A stretch of 64,000 bases of DNA from JAIWNK01 sp964453115 (GTDB taxonomy: Bacteria; Chloroflexota; Anaerolineae; Anaerolineales; Anaerolineaceae). Each line of letters opens with the position of its first letter. Position 1 is the first letter of the stretch. Where the stretch lies: positions 38,669 to 102,668 of the forward strand of contig CAYVRT010000012.1 in NCBI GenBank assembly GCA_964453115.1, written 5' to 3'. The position numbers and the translations under genes are program-made. The notes beneath the pieces were generated by a model, which was not told the origin of the DNA, did no database searches, and saw nothing but the letters and a program-made list of their open reading frames with translations. Positions 52,937 to 62,255 of the stretch are shown here, piece after piece.

Positions 52937-54640
52937 TTACCTGCCACCGCCGGCACAGGCGCAGGCACAGCCGGCGCATGCACAGGCACAGGCGCAAGAC
53001 CGTCCACTGCCGCCGCCGCCCCGTCCACGCGACGAGCCACTGCTGCTGCTGGTTGTTTGTGGAACGGGATTGGTGCGGTTGGTGATGCCGCTGGTGAAAC
53101 TGGTCACATCGCCCACAATATCGGAGGAAAGGTTCTGAACGCTGTTAACGACGCGTGCGGCAAAATCGGAGCCGGGCAGGTGAGGCAGACTGGTGGGAGC
53201 GCTGGAAGCTGCTGCTCCGCCGCCCTGGAAGGCGGCTGGTGCTGCGCCGCTGATGGGGCGGGCAAAGGTTGGGTCGAGCCGTGACCACCAATTGGGAATG
53301 TAGACCGGGCTGCTGGTGAAGACTTCGCGGGTACGGCGGTCATAATCACGGTCGAGCATCGTCCAGCCAAGCAGTTCATCGTAACGCTGGCTCTTAACTT
53401 CGGGAGTGTTGGCTGCCTCGACCTGTTCCCATGCCTTTGCCATGATGCTTTTGTAATATTCGAGAGTTTCTTTGCGGCTGAAGCCTTTCATCTTTTCGCC
53501 CACGCTTTTGACCAGTGCGACGACCATGGATTGAAGGGCCTTTTGGCGTGCTGTGCCCTCTTTTTCTTTGAACGCATCCAAAAATTCGATTTCGTAGGGT
53601 TGGAGCGTTTCGGGCAGCGGGTCAGAGCGTTCCAGGGTTAGAGGTTTGGGACTGGTGATGGTTGCGGCACCTTTCTTCAGAATGCTGAAGAGTGTCATTG
53701 TCAGGACTTTGTCGAGTGGTTGCTCCATCAGGATGGCAGCCTCGATGGCGGTCAGGCCGCGCTTGATGCCGTGTCCTTCAACTGAGATGCGGGGGGGCAT
53801 GTATTGCAGGCGGCGCTTTTTGGCTGCCTGAGCACTGGTGATGCTGATGAAGGCGATGAAGCCAGCAAATCCGGCACAACAGCCAACCGAAAGGGCTGTA
53901 TCCGTGTCAATGCCCAGGCTATCCCACAGTGTTGGGCGTTTGAGAACGCCCTCTGGCAGGATGCGCGCCGGAAAGGAGGCACCAAAACGGTATTTGCTGA
54001 TGGTGTTGGCCTCTGTGCTGCGCCAGCGATAAAAAACATTGCCTTGCTGGTCGTAGCCCGATTCGGGCTCGGCAGCCCCGGGCCAGCCAGAGGGGGTAAA
54101 GTAGCGTGGCTCTTCTGGTTCAATGCCGGGGGGGAGGTGCAGGGTGAGGGTGTAATCGGTATTTCCGGTAACCAGGCTGGAGTCAAAATAATTGGGCTGG
54201 AAGTTGAAACTGGCATAGTCTTGGTTGTTGACTGGTTTGGTGAAGAACAGCATACCTTGAATGTCCGTGATTCGGGCATGGAAGGTGCCTTTTTTGCCGG
54301 GGGGAATCGAGTTGGTGCCCAGGCCAAAGGCAATGCCGTTATCAATGTAGGTTGAGGTGCTGATATCGGTGATCTTTTTCCCGTTTACATCGGCGCTGGC
54401 ATTGGATGTGCTGTATTGACGGGTGGGCATGCCAATATCCACATACTCGATTGCTGCGCCGCTGGGTTGGTTGGCGAAGACGTAGACGTAATCTAGCGTG
54501 GCGGTGCCATCGGCCTGGATGTACAGGTGAACATCGGCGCGTTCAACGGCAAAGTAATAGGATTGAGCAGAGGCGCGAACAAACGAACCGGCCAGAGCAA
54601 ACAAAATTAAAAAGATAGATAACCAACGAATGAGGCGCAT
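52937..54640 (-). CDS. DUF2207-like membrane protein with alternating Cys-Ala C-terminal tail
   Basis: 567 residues: signal peptide (LSIFLILFALAGSF), an extracytoplasmic beta-rich domain, one membrane helix (ALSVGCCAGFAGFIAFISI) followed by KKRR (positive-inside), then a cytoplasmic region of ~280 residues in the style of DUF2207. It ends in a Ser/Gly-rich stretch and the tail SCACACACAGCACACAGGGR, seven cysteines alternating with Ala or Gly; the Cys codons lie at 52955-52996. By topology the tail is cytoplasmic. Such tails are known to me in only vague form near radical SAM genes. ATG at 54640. Confidence 0.85.
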   Translation of the reverse strand: MRLIRWLSIFLILFALAGSFVRASAQSYYFAVERADVHLYIQADGTATLDYVYVFANQPSGAAIEYVDIGMPTRQYSTSNASADVNGKKITDISTSTYIDNGIAFGLGTNSIPPGKKGTFHARITDIQGMLFFTKPVNNQDYASFNFQPNYFDSSLVTGNTDYTLTLHLPPGIEPEEPRYFTPSGWPGAAEPESGYDQQGNVFYRWRSTEANTISKYRFGASFPARILPEGVLKRPTLWDSLGIDTDTALSVGCCAGFAGFIAFISITSAQAAKKRRLQYMPPRISVEGHGIKRGLTAIEAAILMEQPLDKVLTMTLFSILKKGAATITSPKPLTLERSDPLPETLQPYEIEFLDAFKEKEGTARQKALQSMVVALVKSVGEKMKGFSRKETLEYYKSIMAKAWEQVEAANTPEVKSQRYDELLGWTMLDRDYDRRTREVFTSSPVYIPNWWSRLDPTFARPISGAAPAAFQGGGAAASSAPTSLPHLPGSDFAARVVNSVQNLSSDIVGDVTSFTSGITNRTNPVPQTTSSSSGSSRGRGGGGSGRSCACACACAGCACACAGGGR

Positions 54641-54663
54641 AGAGGGCTCCCTTCGGGCGAAAC

Positions 54664-55044
54664 TTACCACTTTGGTTCTTCACTAATTTGATAGGTCGTT
54701 TTGCAATAGGGGCAGCTGACCATCGCGGCACCGTTGACGACTTTGATGTCATCGCCGGAGAGAACGCCACCGCAAGACTGACATTTGATCGTTTCCATGG
54801 CAACTTTGCCGGGGAGGTCAATTTTCAGGGTCACCTGTTGGGCCGCGGCGGGCGCTGCCGGGGTGAGAAAACGCAAGGCAACAAAAATAAGGACGAAACT
54901 GATCCCAACCAAAATTAACCCGGTCAGGATGAGGCCGCCTGGCGTGCCTTGCGCTTCGGGGCTGAAGGCGGCGAGAATGAACAACACACCAAACAGCAGC
55001 AGAATGGCTGCAACAATCAGGGCGATGATTTTGAGAACTTTCAT
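54664..55044 (-). CDS. Small zinc-ribbon membrane protein
   Basis: 126 residues: two membrane helices in the first 60 residues, then a zinc ribbon with CQSCGGVLSGDDIKVVNG and CPYCKTTYQI. First gene of the Cys-tail operon: its ATG at 55044 has GGAGG 8 nt upstream and an extended -10 at 55069-55077. It may help hold the tail substrate or its metal. Family not recognised. Confidence 0.78.
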   Translation of the reverse strand: MKVLKIIALIVAAILLLFGVLFILAAFSPEAQGTPGGLILTGLILVGISFVLIFVALRFLTPAAPAAAQQVTLKIDLPGKVAMETIKCQSCGGVLSGDDIKVVNGAAMVSCPYCKTTYQISEEPKW

Positions 55045-55068
55045 CAGAATACCTCCGAGGATACATAT

Positions 55069-55077
55069 AGTTTAGCA
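55069..55077 (-). promoter_or_regulatory. Extended -10 promoter (TGC-TAAACT) of the Cys-tail/radical SAM operon
   Basis: TGCTAAACT on the minus strand, about 25-33 nt before the ATG at 55044; no -35. Confidence 0.5.
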
Positions 55078-55139
55078 TATTCTGGAAAAAACACTGTAGC
55101 AGATTTTGTTTTCTCTTCCCAACACATCGAGAGCGCTGC

Positions 55140-55168
55140 TTGACGTGCCGTTCCGGAAAGAGTATCAT
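55140..55168 (+). promoter_or_regulatory. Sigma-70-type promoter (TTGACG-17-TATCAT)
   Basis: TTGACG (55140-55145), 17-nt spacer, TATCAT (55163-55168), directing the cyclase-NTPase gene. Predicted start near 55175, so the leader is about 36 nt, which fits the ATG at 55211. Confidence 0.8.
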
Positions 55169-55210
55169 TTCTTCGTGTGGCAATCAGAAAAACAGAAAGA
55201 GCCCTGTTCT

Positions 55211-58200
55211 ATGAAAAATCTTGTCCCGCTTTTCATTCAACAACAATACCGGCGGCGTTGCTTTGCTGGGCAGATGCAAGCTGCCAGTATGTTTGTGGAT
55301 ATTTCTGGCTTTACGCGCATGACCGATGCGCTGATGCAGCATGGCAAAGAGGGTATTGAGACACTTTCTGATATTCTTGGTTATATTTTCGACCCAACCG
55401 TTCGCAGTATTTATGCTGCTGGTGGTTTCATTTCTACCTATGCTGGAGATGCATTCACGGCGCTTTTTCCAGCTTGTGCAGATTCCAACCAGGCGGCGCT
55501 GCGTGCCCTTTCCGCCGCACAGGAAGTTGCCCGTTTTTTTCAAACAGGCGGTGTATATGCTTCGGCACTGGGGCAGTTTTCCTTTTCGGCGAAAATTGGG
55601 CTGGGTTTTGGGGAGGTAGAGTGGGAGATTTTGGGGGATGAGGGTTCTCGGTTGTTTTATTTTCGCGGCGATGCAATAGATGCTTGTGCGCAGGCTGAGC
55701 ATTATGCCGAGTCGGGTGAACTTTGGGCCGAGCAAACCTTTTTGGCACAGGCGGCACTGAGCAGCCCTAGCCGGACGCAGGGCCGTTTTGCGCCGATTGC
55801 AACCTTCCTGGAGCAGCAGAATGCGCATCTGGAGATGGAACCACTCCTCTTTTCTGAGCAGGAAATGCGCTTGTTTGGTGGCGAAGACGAGTTTCAGTTC
55901 CCGGAAGGTGAGTTTCGTGAGGTTGTTTCAGTCTTTATTGCCTGGGAACATTTGCCACATTTGGCTGATTTTGTCTATTCTGCATTGCAATTGCAGCAGC
56001 GTTATGGGGGCAGCCATTTGCAGTTGGATTTTGGCGACAAGGGCAGCAAGATGTGGCTGTTCTTTGGTGCCCCAGTGACGCATGAAAATAAGGAAGAACG
56101 AGCATTACAATTCATTACCGAACTCTGGCGGCAGATGCCGACTTCTGCGCGGGCAAGGGCTGGAATGACACGCGGGGTCGTATATGCTGGTTTTTATGGC
56201 GCAGCTTTGCAGCAGGCTTTTTCTGGTCTGGGCAGTGCGGTTAATCAGGCGGCGCGCTTTATGGCGCGAGCGGAGTGGGGGCAGGTTTTGGGTGATGCGA
56301 ACCTGGCAAAAACGCCGGGTTATTCCTTTACCTTTTTGGGCGACTTTGCTTACAAGGGGCGTTCCCAGCTCATCTCAACCTATGCATTGCGCACCGATTC
56401 TGTATCAGTTGAGCCGCCGCCGCACCTGTTGCAATCTTTGCATTTGCTCATTGGCCGTCAGAGTGAATTGCAATTCTTGCACAATGCCTTGCAGCCGCTT
56501 CAAATGGGGCAATTTGGCGGTGTGCTATATGTGGATGGCGAAGCAGGGCTGGGTAAAAGCCATTTGCTTCAGGCTTTCAGGCAGCAAATCTCCCAATTCC
56601 AATGGTTTGTTTTGCCCTGTGATGAGGTGCTGCGCAAAAGTCTCAATCCATTGGTGTATTTCTTGAAACAATATTTTGAGCAAAGAGAAGGCGATTCTTT
56701 GGAGCAGAATCAGCAGCATTTTGAAGAGCATTTCAATCATCTCTTTCAGCAAGTGCGTGACCCTGATTTGAAACGGGACTTGAAACGAGGTCGCTCTTTT
56801 TTGGCGGCTTTGTTGCAACTTCCTGAGGAAGACAGCCTCCGACAATTGGACGCACAAGCCCGTTATGAAAGCACCCTCGATGCCTTGAAAGTGCTCATCA
56901 AGGCTGAAAGTGCCCGGAAGCCGGTTGTTCTTTTCCTGGAAGACGCTCATTGGGTAGATCCCGACTCGCTGGAGTTCTTTCGTTATCTGACCCGGAATGT
57001 GGAAGCAAGCCCCTTCTTGTTGCTGACAGCTTGTCGCTATCAGGATGATGGCGCACTTTTTCACCTTGCTTTGGATGCAGAGGTCCCGGTGCAGCGTTTG
57101 ACATTGAGGCCGCTTGCGATGGCGGAAGCGGAAAAGCTGATTGCCTTTACGCTGAAGCAACCCAATTTGCCTGTGCCTTCAACAACGCTGGCCTTCATTC
57201 ATCAGCGCAGCGCTGGCAACCCATTTTTTATTGAGCAAATCAGCCTGTATTTGAAAGAAAATCGGTTGTTGGATGATCAAAATAACCTGGATGAGCGTGT
57301 GATCAGCGGTCAGGCTGAATTGGAAATACCCAACACCATCAATGCCATTCTGGTGGCGCGCATAGATCGCCTGGCCGTTGAACTGAAGAAAATTGTCAAA
57401 ACAGCTTCGGTGTTGGGGCAGGAATTCGCCGCAAGCATTCTTTCCACTATGTTGCAAAAGACAGGCGACTTGCCAGCAAAAACGCTGCAGCGCTATTTGG
57501 TTGCTGGGGAAGAGCAGACCATCTGGCAGGCGCTTTCTGAATTGCGGTATATCTTCAAACATGCTTTGATCCGCGATGCGGTTTATGGCATGCAGCTGAA
57601 AAAACAACTGCGCGCTTTGCATCGGCTGGCTGGCGAAACGATCGAAGAACTTTTTCGTCAAGATTTGAAACCCTACTATGTGGATCTGGCTGAGCATTAT
57701 GAAAAGGCGGCCCTGCCTGAAAAAGCCATTCTCTATCTTACCCTGGCTGGACAGGATGCCCTCGAGTCCTACCGCAATCAGCAAGCGGTTGCACTCTACG
57801 AACGGTTGCTCAAGCATCCGCTTGAAGCTGAGGCGGAATTGCAAGCCTGGGAAGCCAAAGGACGGGCGCAACGTATGGCGGGGGATTGGGACGGGGCAAA
57901 ACAAACCTGTGCGCGGATGCTAGAGCGTGCTGAAGCGCTTGCTGAACCGCATTGGCAGGCAAAAGCTGCCAATGCTCTGGCTTATTTCTTGCTTGCGCAT
58001 GGGGAGATAGATCGGGCATTTGCGGTGGCAAAGCGCGCCCAAACACTGTCCATTCAAATCGGCGACCGCTTTGAGCAGGCGCAGGCACTGCGCAACCTGG
58101 GGCTTGTTTGCATCAAGACCGGTGAATGGGAGCAGGCGCGGCAGATCCATACTGAACTGCTGGCATTGGCAAAGGAGATTGACGACCTGAACTCGATTGT

Positions 58201-59026
58201 TTCGGCATTGTTTCAGTTGCGAGAACATTTGTTGGAAGAAGGCAATCTGGTTGCCGAATTTGAAACGTACCTGCGTCGTGCCGAAGAGAAAAAAGATTTG
58301 CGTTTGATGAGTGTGATTTTGTTTTATATCGGGGATGTGTATCTGCTGCAGCGTAATTATGCCGCTGCCGAGCAGACCAATCGTCGGATGTATGAAATTG
58401 TTGATCAAATTGGGGATAAGCAGGGCATGTGCTATGCCATTGGTGACCGAGGCATTGTGCTTTCGGAGATCGGCCGGTTTGAAGAAGCGATTGAATGCTA
58501 CCGCGAAAAACTTGTTCTGGCGCGTGAAATTGGCGATGGCTATAATATTTGGGAGGGGCTTTTCAATTGGGCGTCAGCAGAAACGTTTCAAGCACGGGCT
58601 GCCCAAGCCGAAGAACGGTTGCAATTGGCGCTTGAGACCGCCCAAAAATATTCGCTTAAGGGGGAGCAAATGCTCACATTGCTGGCAATGGCCGAAAACA
58701 ACCTGGAACAAGGGGATTTGGAAGAGGCCCGGCGTATTTATCTGCAAGCCCGGGAGTGGAATTTGCAACTGAATACCGATTCGTTTGCCTATGCAATTGG
58801 CTTGCTGAATGCAAAAATTCAACAAAGCCCTGATTTGTTGGATGAATTGCTGGCTGTTGAGCGCCGTGAGGAGGAGTATGCTGAATTGTATTTTGAACGC
58901 TGGCAAATGACCGCAGCAGAAGAGGACCGTCAGCAGGCGTTGCGCCGCTATCAACCGTTGGCTGATCAATCGCTGAGCTATTTGTATCGAAGTCGGTTGG
59001 CAACGCTAATTGCAGCCGGAAAATAG
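55211..59026 (+). CDS. Soluble-adenylyl-cyclase-like protein: two cyclase domains, NTPase, TPRs
   Basis: 1271 residues, cytoplasmic. Domain order: class III cyclase C1 (about 20-200; metal Asp D30 in FVDISGFTRMTD and D80 in YAGDAFTALF), a second cyclase C2 (about 218-400; transition-state N345 and R349 in VNQAARF), a STAND/AAA-like NTPase (Walker A 443-450 GEAGLGKS; Walker B near 571-578 VVLFLEDAHW), and TPR repeats to the C-terminus. C1 keeps the metal Asp and C2 keeps Asn/Arg, so one active site at a C1-C2 interface is likely, as in ADCY10. The substrate lysine is not obvious (FISTYAGD), so activity is not certain. Start chosen by the promoter position. Confidence 0.85.
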   Translation: MKNLVPLFIQQQYRRRCFAGQMQAASMFVDISGFTRMTDALMQHGKEGIETLSDILGYIFDPTVRSIYAAGGFISTYAGDAFTALFPACADSNQAALRALSAAQEVARFFQTGGVYASALGQFSFSAKIGLGFGEVEWEILGDEGSRLFYFRGDAIDACAQAEHYAESGELWAEQTFLAQAALSSPSRTQGRFAPIATFLEQQNAHLEMEPLLFSEQEMRLFGGEDEFQFPEGEFREVVSVFIAWEHLPHLADFVYSALQLQQRYGGSHLQLDFGDKGSKMWLFFGAPVTHENKEERALQFITELWRQMPTSARARAGMTRGVVYAGFYGAALQQAFSGLGSAVNQAARFMARAEWGQVLGDANLAKTPGYSFTFLGDFAYKGRSQLISTYALRTDSVSVEPPPHLLQSLHLLIGRQSELQFLHNALQPLQMGQFGGVLYVDGEAGLGKSHLLQAFRQQISQFQWFVLPCDEVLRKSLNPLVYFLKQYFEQREGDSLEQNQQHFEEHFNHLFQQVRDPDLKRDLKRGRSFLAALLQLPEEDSLRQLDAQARYESTLDALKVLIKAESARKPVVLFLEDAHWVDPDSLEFFRYLTRNVEASPFLLLTACRYQDDGALFHLALDAEVPVQRLTLRPLAMAEAEKLIAFTLKQPNLPVPSTTLAFIHQRSAGNPFFIEQISLYLKENRLLDDQNNLDERVISGQAELEIPNTINAILVARIDRLAVELKKIVKTASVLGQEFAASILSTMLQKTGDLPAKTLQRYLVAGEEQTIWQALSELRYIFKHALIRDAVYGMQLKKQLRALHRLAGETIEELFRQDLKPYYVDLAEHYEKAALPEKAILYLTLAGQDALESYRNQQAVALYERLLKHPLEAEAELQAWEAKGRAQRMAGDWDGAKQTCARMLERAEALAEPHWQAKAANALAYFLLAHGEIDRAFAVAKRAQTLSIQIGDRFEQAQALRNLGLVCIKTGEWEQARQIHTELLALAKEIDDLNSIVSALFQLREHLLEEGNLVAEFETYLRRAEEKKDLRLMSVILFYIGDVYLLQRNYAAAEQTNRRMYEIVDQIGDKQGMCYAIGDRGIVLSEIGRFEEAIECYREKLVLAREIGDGYNIWEGLFNWASAETFQARAAQAEERLQLALETAQKYSLKGEQMLTLLAMAENNLEQGDLEEARRIYLQAREWNLQLNTDSFAYAIGLLNAKIQQSPDLLDELLAVERREEEYAELYFERWQMTAAEEDRQQALRRYQPLADQSLSYLYRSRLATLIAAGK

Positions 59027-59043
59027 GCCTTTTGGAGGTTTGA

Positions 59044-61071
59044 ATGGAACAAGATGCCCAGCATCAGGAATATGATGCGCTGTGTACGGAAATTCATTTC
59101 CATAATTACCGCTATCACGTGCTGGATGCGCCGCTGATCAGTGATGCGGAATATGATCGGTTGATTGTGCGCTTGCGGGCCTTGGAGGCTGAACATCCAG
59201 ATTGGGTGACGCCTGAATCGCCGACGCAGCGAGCGGGCGGGGCGGCAGTGGAACGTTTTAACAAGGTGCGCCATCCGGGGCCTGTGTTAAGTCTGGCAAA
59301 TGCCTTCGATGCTGGTGACGTGCGCGCCTGGTTGGAGCGGATTGCAAAATTGGATGAACGGGTTTGCGAGAGCAGTTTTGTGGTTGAGCCAAAGATTGAT
59401 GGATTGACGGTTGTGTTGCAGTATCGCAAAGGGCAATTTGTGCAGGGGGCAACGCGCGGGGATGGTGAAGTGGGTGAGGATATTACCGCCAATTTGCGCA
59501 CGGTGCGGGCGCTGCCCTTGCGCATTCCGGTGCAGGCGGATGGGCCACAGCCGCCCGAGTGGCTTGTGGTGCGCGGCGAGGTGTTCATGTATAGCCGTGA
59601 TTTTGAACGATTGAATCAACGCTTGCAAGAGGCAGGTGAGCGCACTTACCTTAACCCGCGCAACACGGCGGCTGGTTCGTTGCGTCAATTAGACCCGGCC
59701 ATTACCGCACAGCGTCCGTTGACCTTGTTGACATATGCGGTGGTGGCTGTGGAAGGTGGGCCGGCGTTGCAAACGCAGTGGGGCTTGTTGCGCTATTTGC
59801 GGGCGCTGGGCTTCCCGGTTACGGATCTGGCTGCCTATTGCGCCGATTTGGAGACGGCGATTGTTACCTGCCAGAAATTGAATGAGCGGCGCGAAACCCT
59901 GCCCTATGAAGTGGATGGGGCTGTTATCAAGCTGGATGATTTGCAACTGGCAACTGAACTGGGTTTTGTTGGCAAAGATCCACGCGGGGCAATGGCGTTT
60001 AAGTTTCCGGCGCGCGAGGTGACGACAATACTGCGGCAGATTGGTGTCAATGTGGGACGTACCGGCGTGCTGACGCCCTATGCCGTGCTGGAGCCGGTTG
60101 AGGTGGGAGGGGTAGTGGTGCGGCAGGCTACCCTGCATAACTTTGATTACATTGCTGAGAAGGATATTCGAATTGGTGATCGGGTGCTGCTCAAGCGCGC
60201 TGGGGATGTTATTCCGTATGTGATTGGGCCGGTGCTGGATGCACGCATTGGTGCAGAGCAGCCTTTTGCTCCGCCGTTGATTTGTCCGGCTTGTGGTCAG
60301 GCGGTTGAGCATCTGGATGGTGAGGTGGCATGGTATTGTGTGAATGCTGCCTGTCCAGCCCAGGTTTTGCGCAACCTGGAACATTTTGTCTCACGCGGTG
60401 CGATGGATGTGGTGGGGTTGGGGGAAAAAATTGTTGCTCAATTGGCGGAGGCCGGCTTGGTGCACGATGTGGCCGACCTTTACGTTTTGCGCAACGAGGA
60501 TCTGCTCAGGCTGGACGGCTTTGCAGAGAAGAAAGCTGAGAATTTGCTGTTGGCAATTGAGGCTTCCCGCGCCCGTCCATTGGAGCGGTTGTTGTATGGC
60601 CTGGGCATTCGCAGCGTTGGTGAGGTGATGGCGGCTGACCTGGCGCGACAGTACCGTCACCTGGACGCGTTGGCTGTGGCAAGCGAGGCCGATTTGCAGC
60701 AAGTGGAAGGGGTGGGGCCAAACACGGCTCGCGCCATTGTGGATTGGTTTGCTCGTCCGGCCAATCGGCAATTGCTTGAAAAGTTGCGCAACATGGGGGT
60801 TTGGCCGGTGTTGGAGCAGAAGCCAATGCCAGGGCCGCAGCCATTGGCTGGCCTGACGTTTGTCGTTACCGGCACGTTGGCAGGGTTTTCGCGCGATGCA
60901 GTGAAGGCCTATATTCAAACGTATGGCGGAAAGGTGACCGATAGCGTGAGTAAGAAGACTGATTATCTGGTGGCGGGTGAGGCGGCTGGTTCCAAACTGG
61001 AAAAGGCGCGCGCTTTGGGCGTGACAATCATTGATGAGGCCGGGCTGCGCAAGATGGTTGAGGGTGTATGA
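59044..61071 (+). CDS. ligA: NAD+-dependent DNA ligase
   Basis: 675 residues. Adenylated lysine K117 in VEPKIDGL, RGEVFM, the zinc finger CPACGQ...CVNAACPAQ, helix-hairpin-helix motifs (AEKKAENLL, VEGVGPNTARAI) and a C-terminal BRCT domain (FVVTGTLAGFSRD). Seals nicks using NAD+. Starts 17 nt after the cyclase gene; overlaps rlmI by ATGA. Confidence 0.96.
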   Translation: MEQDAQHQEYDALCTEIHFHNYRYHVLDAPLISDAEYDRLIVRLRALEAEHPDWVTPESPTQRAGGAAVERFNKVRHPGPVLSLANAFDAGDVRAWLERIAKLDERVCESSFVVEPKIDGLTVVLQYRKGQFVQGATRGDGEVGEDITANLRTVRALPLRIPVQADGPQPPEWLVVRGEVFMYSRDFERLNQRLQEAGERTYLNPRNTAAGSLRQLDPAITAQRPLTLLTYAVVAVEGGPALQTQWGLLRYLRALGFPVTDLAAYCADLETAIVTCQKLNERRETLPYEVDGAVIKLDDLQLATELGFVGKDPRGAMAFKFPAREVTTILRQIGVNVGRTGVLTPYAVLEPVEVGGVVVRQATLHNFDYIAEKDIRIGDRVLLKRAGDVIPYVIGPVLDARIGAEQPFAPPLICPACGQAVEHLDGEVAWYCVNAACPAQVLRNLEHFVSRGAMDVVGLGEKIVAQLAEAGLVHDVADLYVLRNEDLLRLDGFAEKKAENLLLAIEASRARPLERLLYGLGIRSVGEVMAADLARQYRHLDALAVASEADLQQVEGVGPNTARAIVDWFARPANRQLLEKLRNMGVWPVLEQKPMPGPQPLAGLTFVVTGTLAGFSRDAVKAYIQTYGGKVTDSVSKKTDYLVAGEAAGSKLEKARALGVTIIDEAGLRKMVEGV

Positions 61072-62255
61072 CAAAGACCCTCATCCTCAAGCATGGACGC
61101 GAGAAGGCCTTGCAGGGAAAACATCCCTGGATTTATTCAAATGCAGTTGTGCGGGTGAATGGCAATCCGCAGCCGGGTGAGACGGTGCTGGTGCGCACCG
61201 AGGAGGGCAAAGCGCTGGGCTGGGCGGCCTATAGTCCAGTTTCACAGATTCGGGCGCGAATGTGGAATTGGAATGCTGATGAGGTGGTGGATGCAGATTT
61301 TGTGCGCCGCCGCTTGCAACGCGCAATTGATTTGCGGGTGCAGCTAGGGTTGAATGGGGCGCAGCAAGGGGCAAGGCTGGTTCATGCCGAGTCGGATGGT
61401 CTGCCGGGGCTGATTGTGGATCGGTATGCTGATGTGCTGGTGATGCAATTGCTTGCAGTGGGGGTTGAGGTTTGGCGCGAGCAATTGGCCGATTGGTTGC
61501 TGGAGTTGACCGGGGCACATTCGCTATATGAACGTTCGGATGTTGAGGTGCGGCGGCTGGAAGGGTTGAACGAACGGAAAGGGCTGCTGCGTGGCCGAAC
61601 AGCGGATCGGGTGGAGATTGAGGAAAATGGGTTGCATTATTGGGTGGACGTGACAACCGGGCAAAAAACCGGGTTTTACCTTGATCAACGCGAGAATCGC
61701 CGCCGGGTGGGGCAGGTATCGGCGGGGCGCAGGGTGTTGAATTGTTTTTGCTATACGGGCGGCTTTAGTCTGGCCGCGCTGGCTGGTGGGGCGGAGCAGG
61801 TGCTTTCGGTTGATTCCTCTGCTGAGGCGCTTCGTCTGGCGCGTGAAAACCTGGCGCTTAACGATGGGTTGGATGCAAGCCGGGCGACCTGGTTGGAAGG
61901 GGATGTGTTTAGCGTGCTGCGTCGGCTGCGTGACGAGGGGCAGCAATTTGATTTGGTGATTCTCGACCCGCCGAAGTTTGCGCCGACCGCAGCGCAGGCG
62001 GCACGCGCTGCCCGCGGCTATAAAGACATCAATTGGCTGGGTTTCAGATTGTTGCGTCCGGGTGGTTTGCTGGCGACTTTTTCCTGTTCGGGAGGAGTTT
62101 CGACGGAGTTTTTCCAAAAAATTGTGGCCGATGCAGCCGCAGATGCAGATGTGGCCGCGCGCATCGTGGCCTATTTGCATCCGGGCGGTGATCATCCGGT
62201 GGCGCTTTCCTTTCCGGAAGGGGAGTATTTGAAAGGGTTGATATGCGCGATTTAA
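61068..62255 (+). CDS. rlmI: RlmI-type 23S rRNA (cytosine-C5) methyltransferase
   Basis: 395 residues: an N-terminal PUA domain (LKHGREKALQGKHPWIYSNAV) and a class I methyltransferase with TGQKTGFYLDQRENRR, LNCFCYTGGFSLAAL (motif I), LDPPKFA and FSCSGGVS (the PP and Cys motifs of m5C enzymes). Position in rRNA inferred from the family. Overlaps ligA (4 nt) and the next gene (13 nt). Confidence 0.9.
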   Translation: MTKTLILKHGREKALQGKHPWIYSNAVVRVNGNPQPGETVLVRTEEGKALGWAAYSPVSQIRARMWNWNADEVVDADFVRRRLQRAIDLRVQLGLNGAQQGARLVHAESDGLPGLIVDRYADVLVMQLLAVGVEVWREQLADWLLELTGAHSLYERSDVEVRRLEGLNERKGLLRGRTADRVEIEENGLHYWVDVTTGQKTGFYLDQRENRRRVGQVSAGRRVLNCFCYTGGFSLAALAGGAEQVLSVDSSAEALRLARENLALNDGLDASRATWLEGDVFSVLRRLRDEGQQFDLVILDPPKFAPTAAQAARAARGYKDINWLGFRLLRPGGLLATFSCSGGVSTEFFQKIVADAAADADVAARIVAYLHPGGDHPVALSFPEGEYLKGLICAI

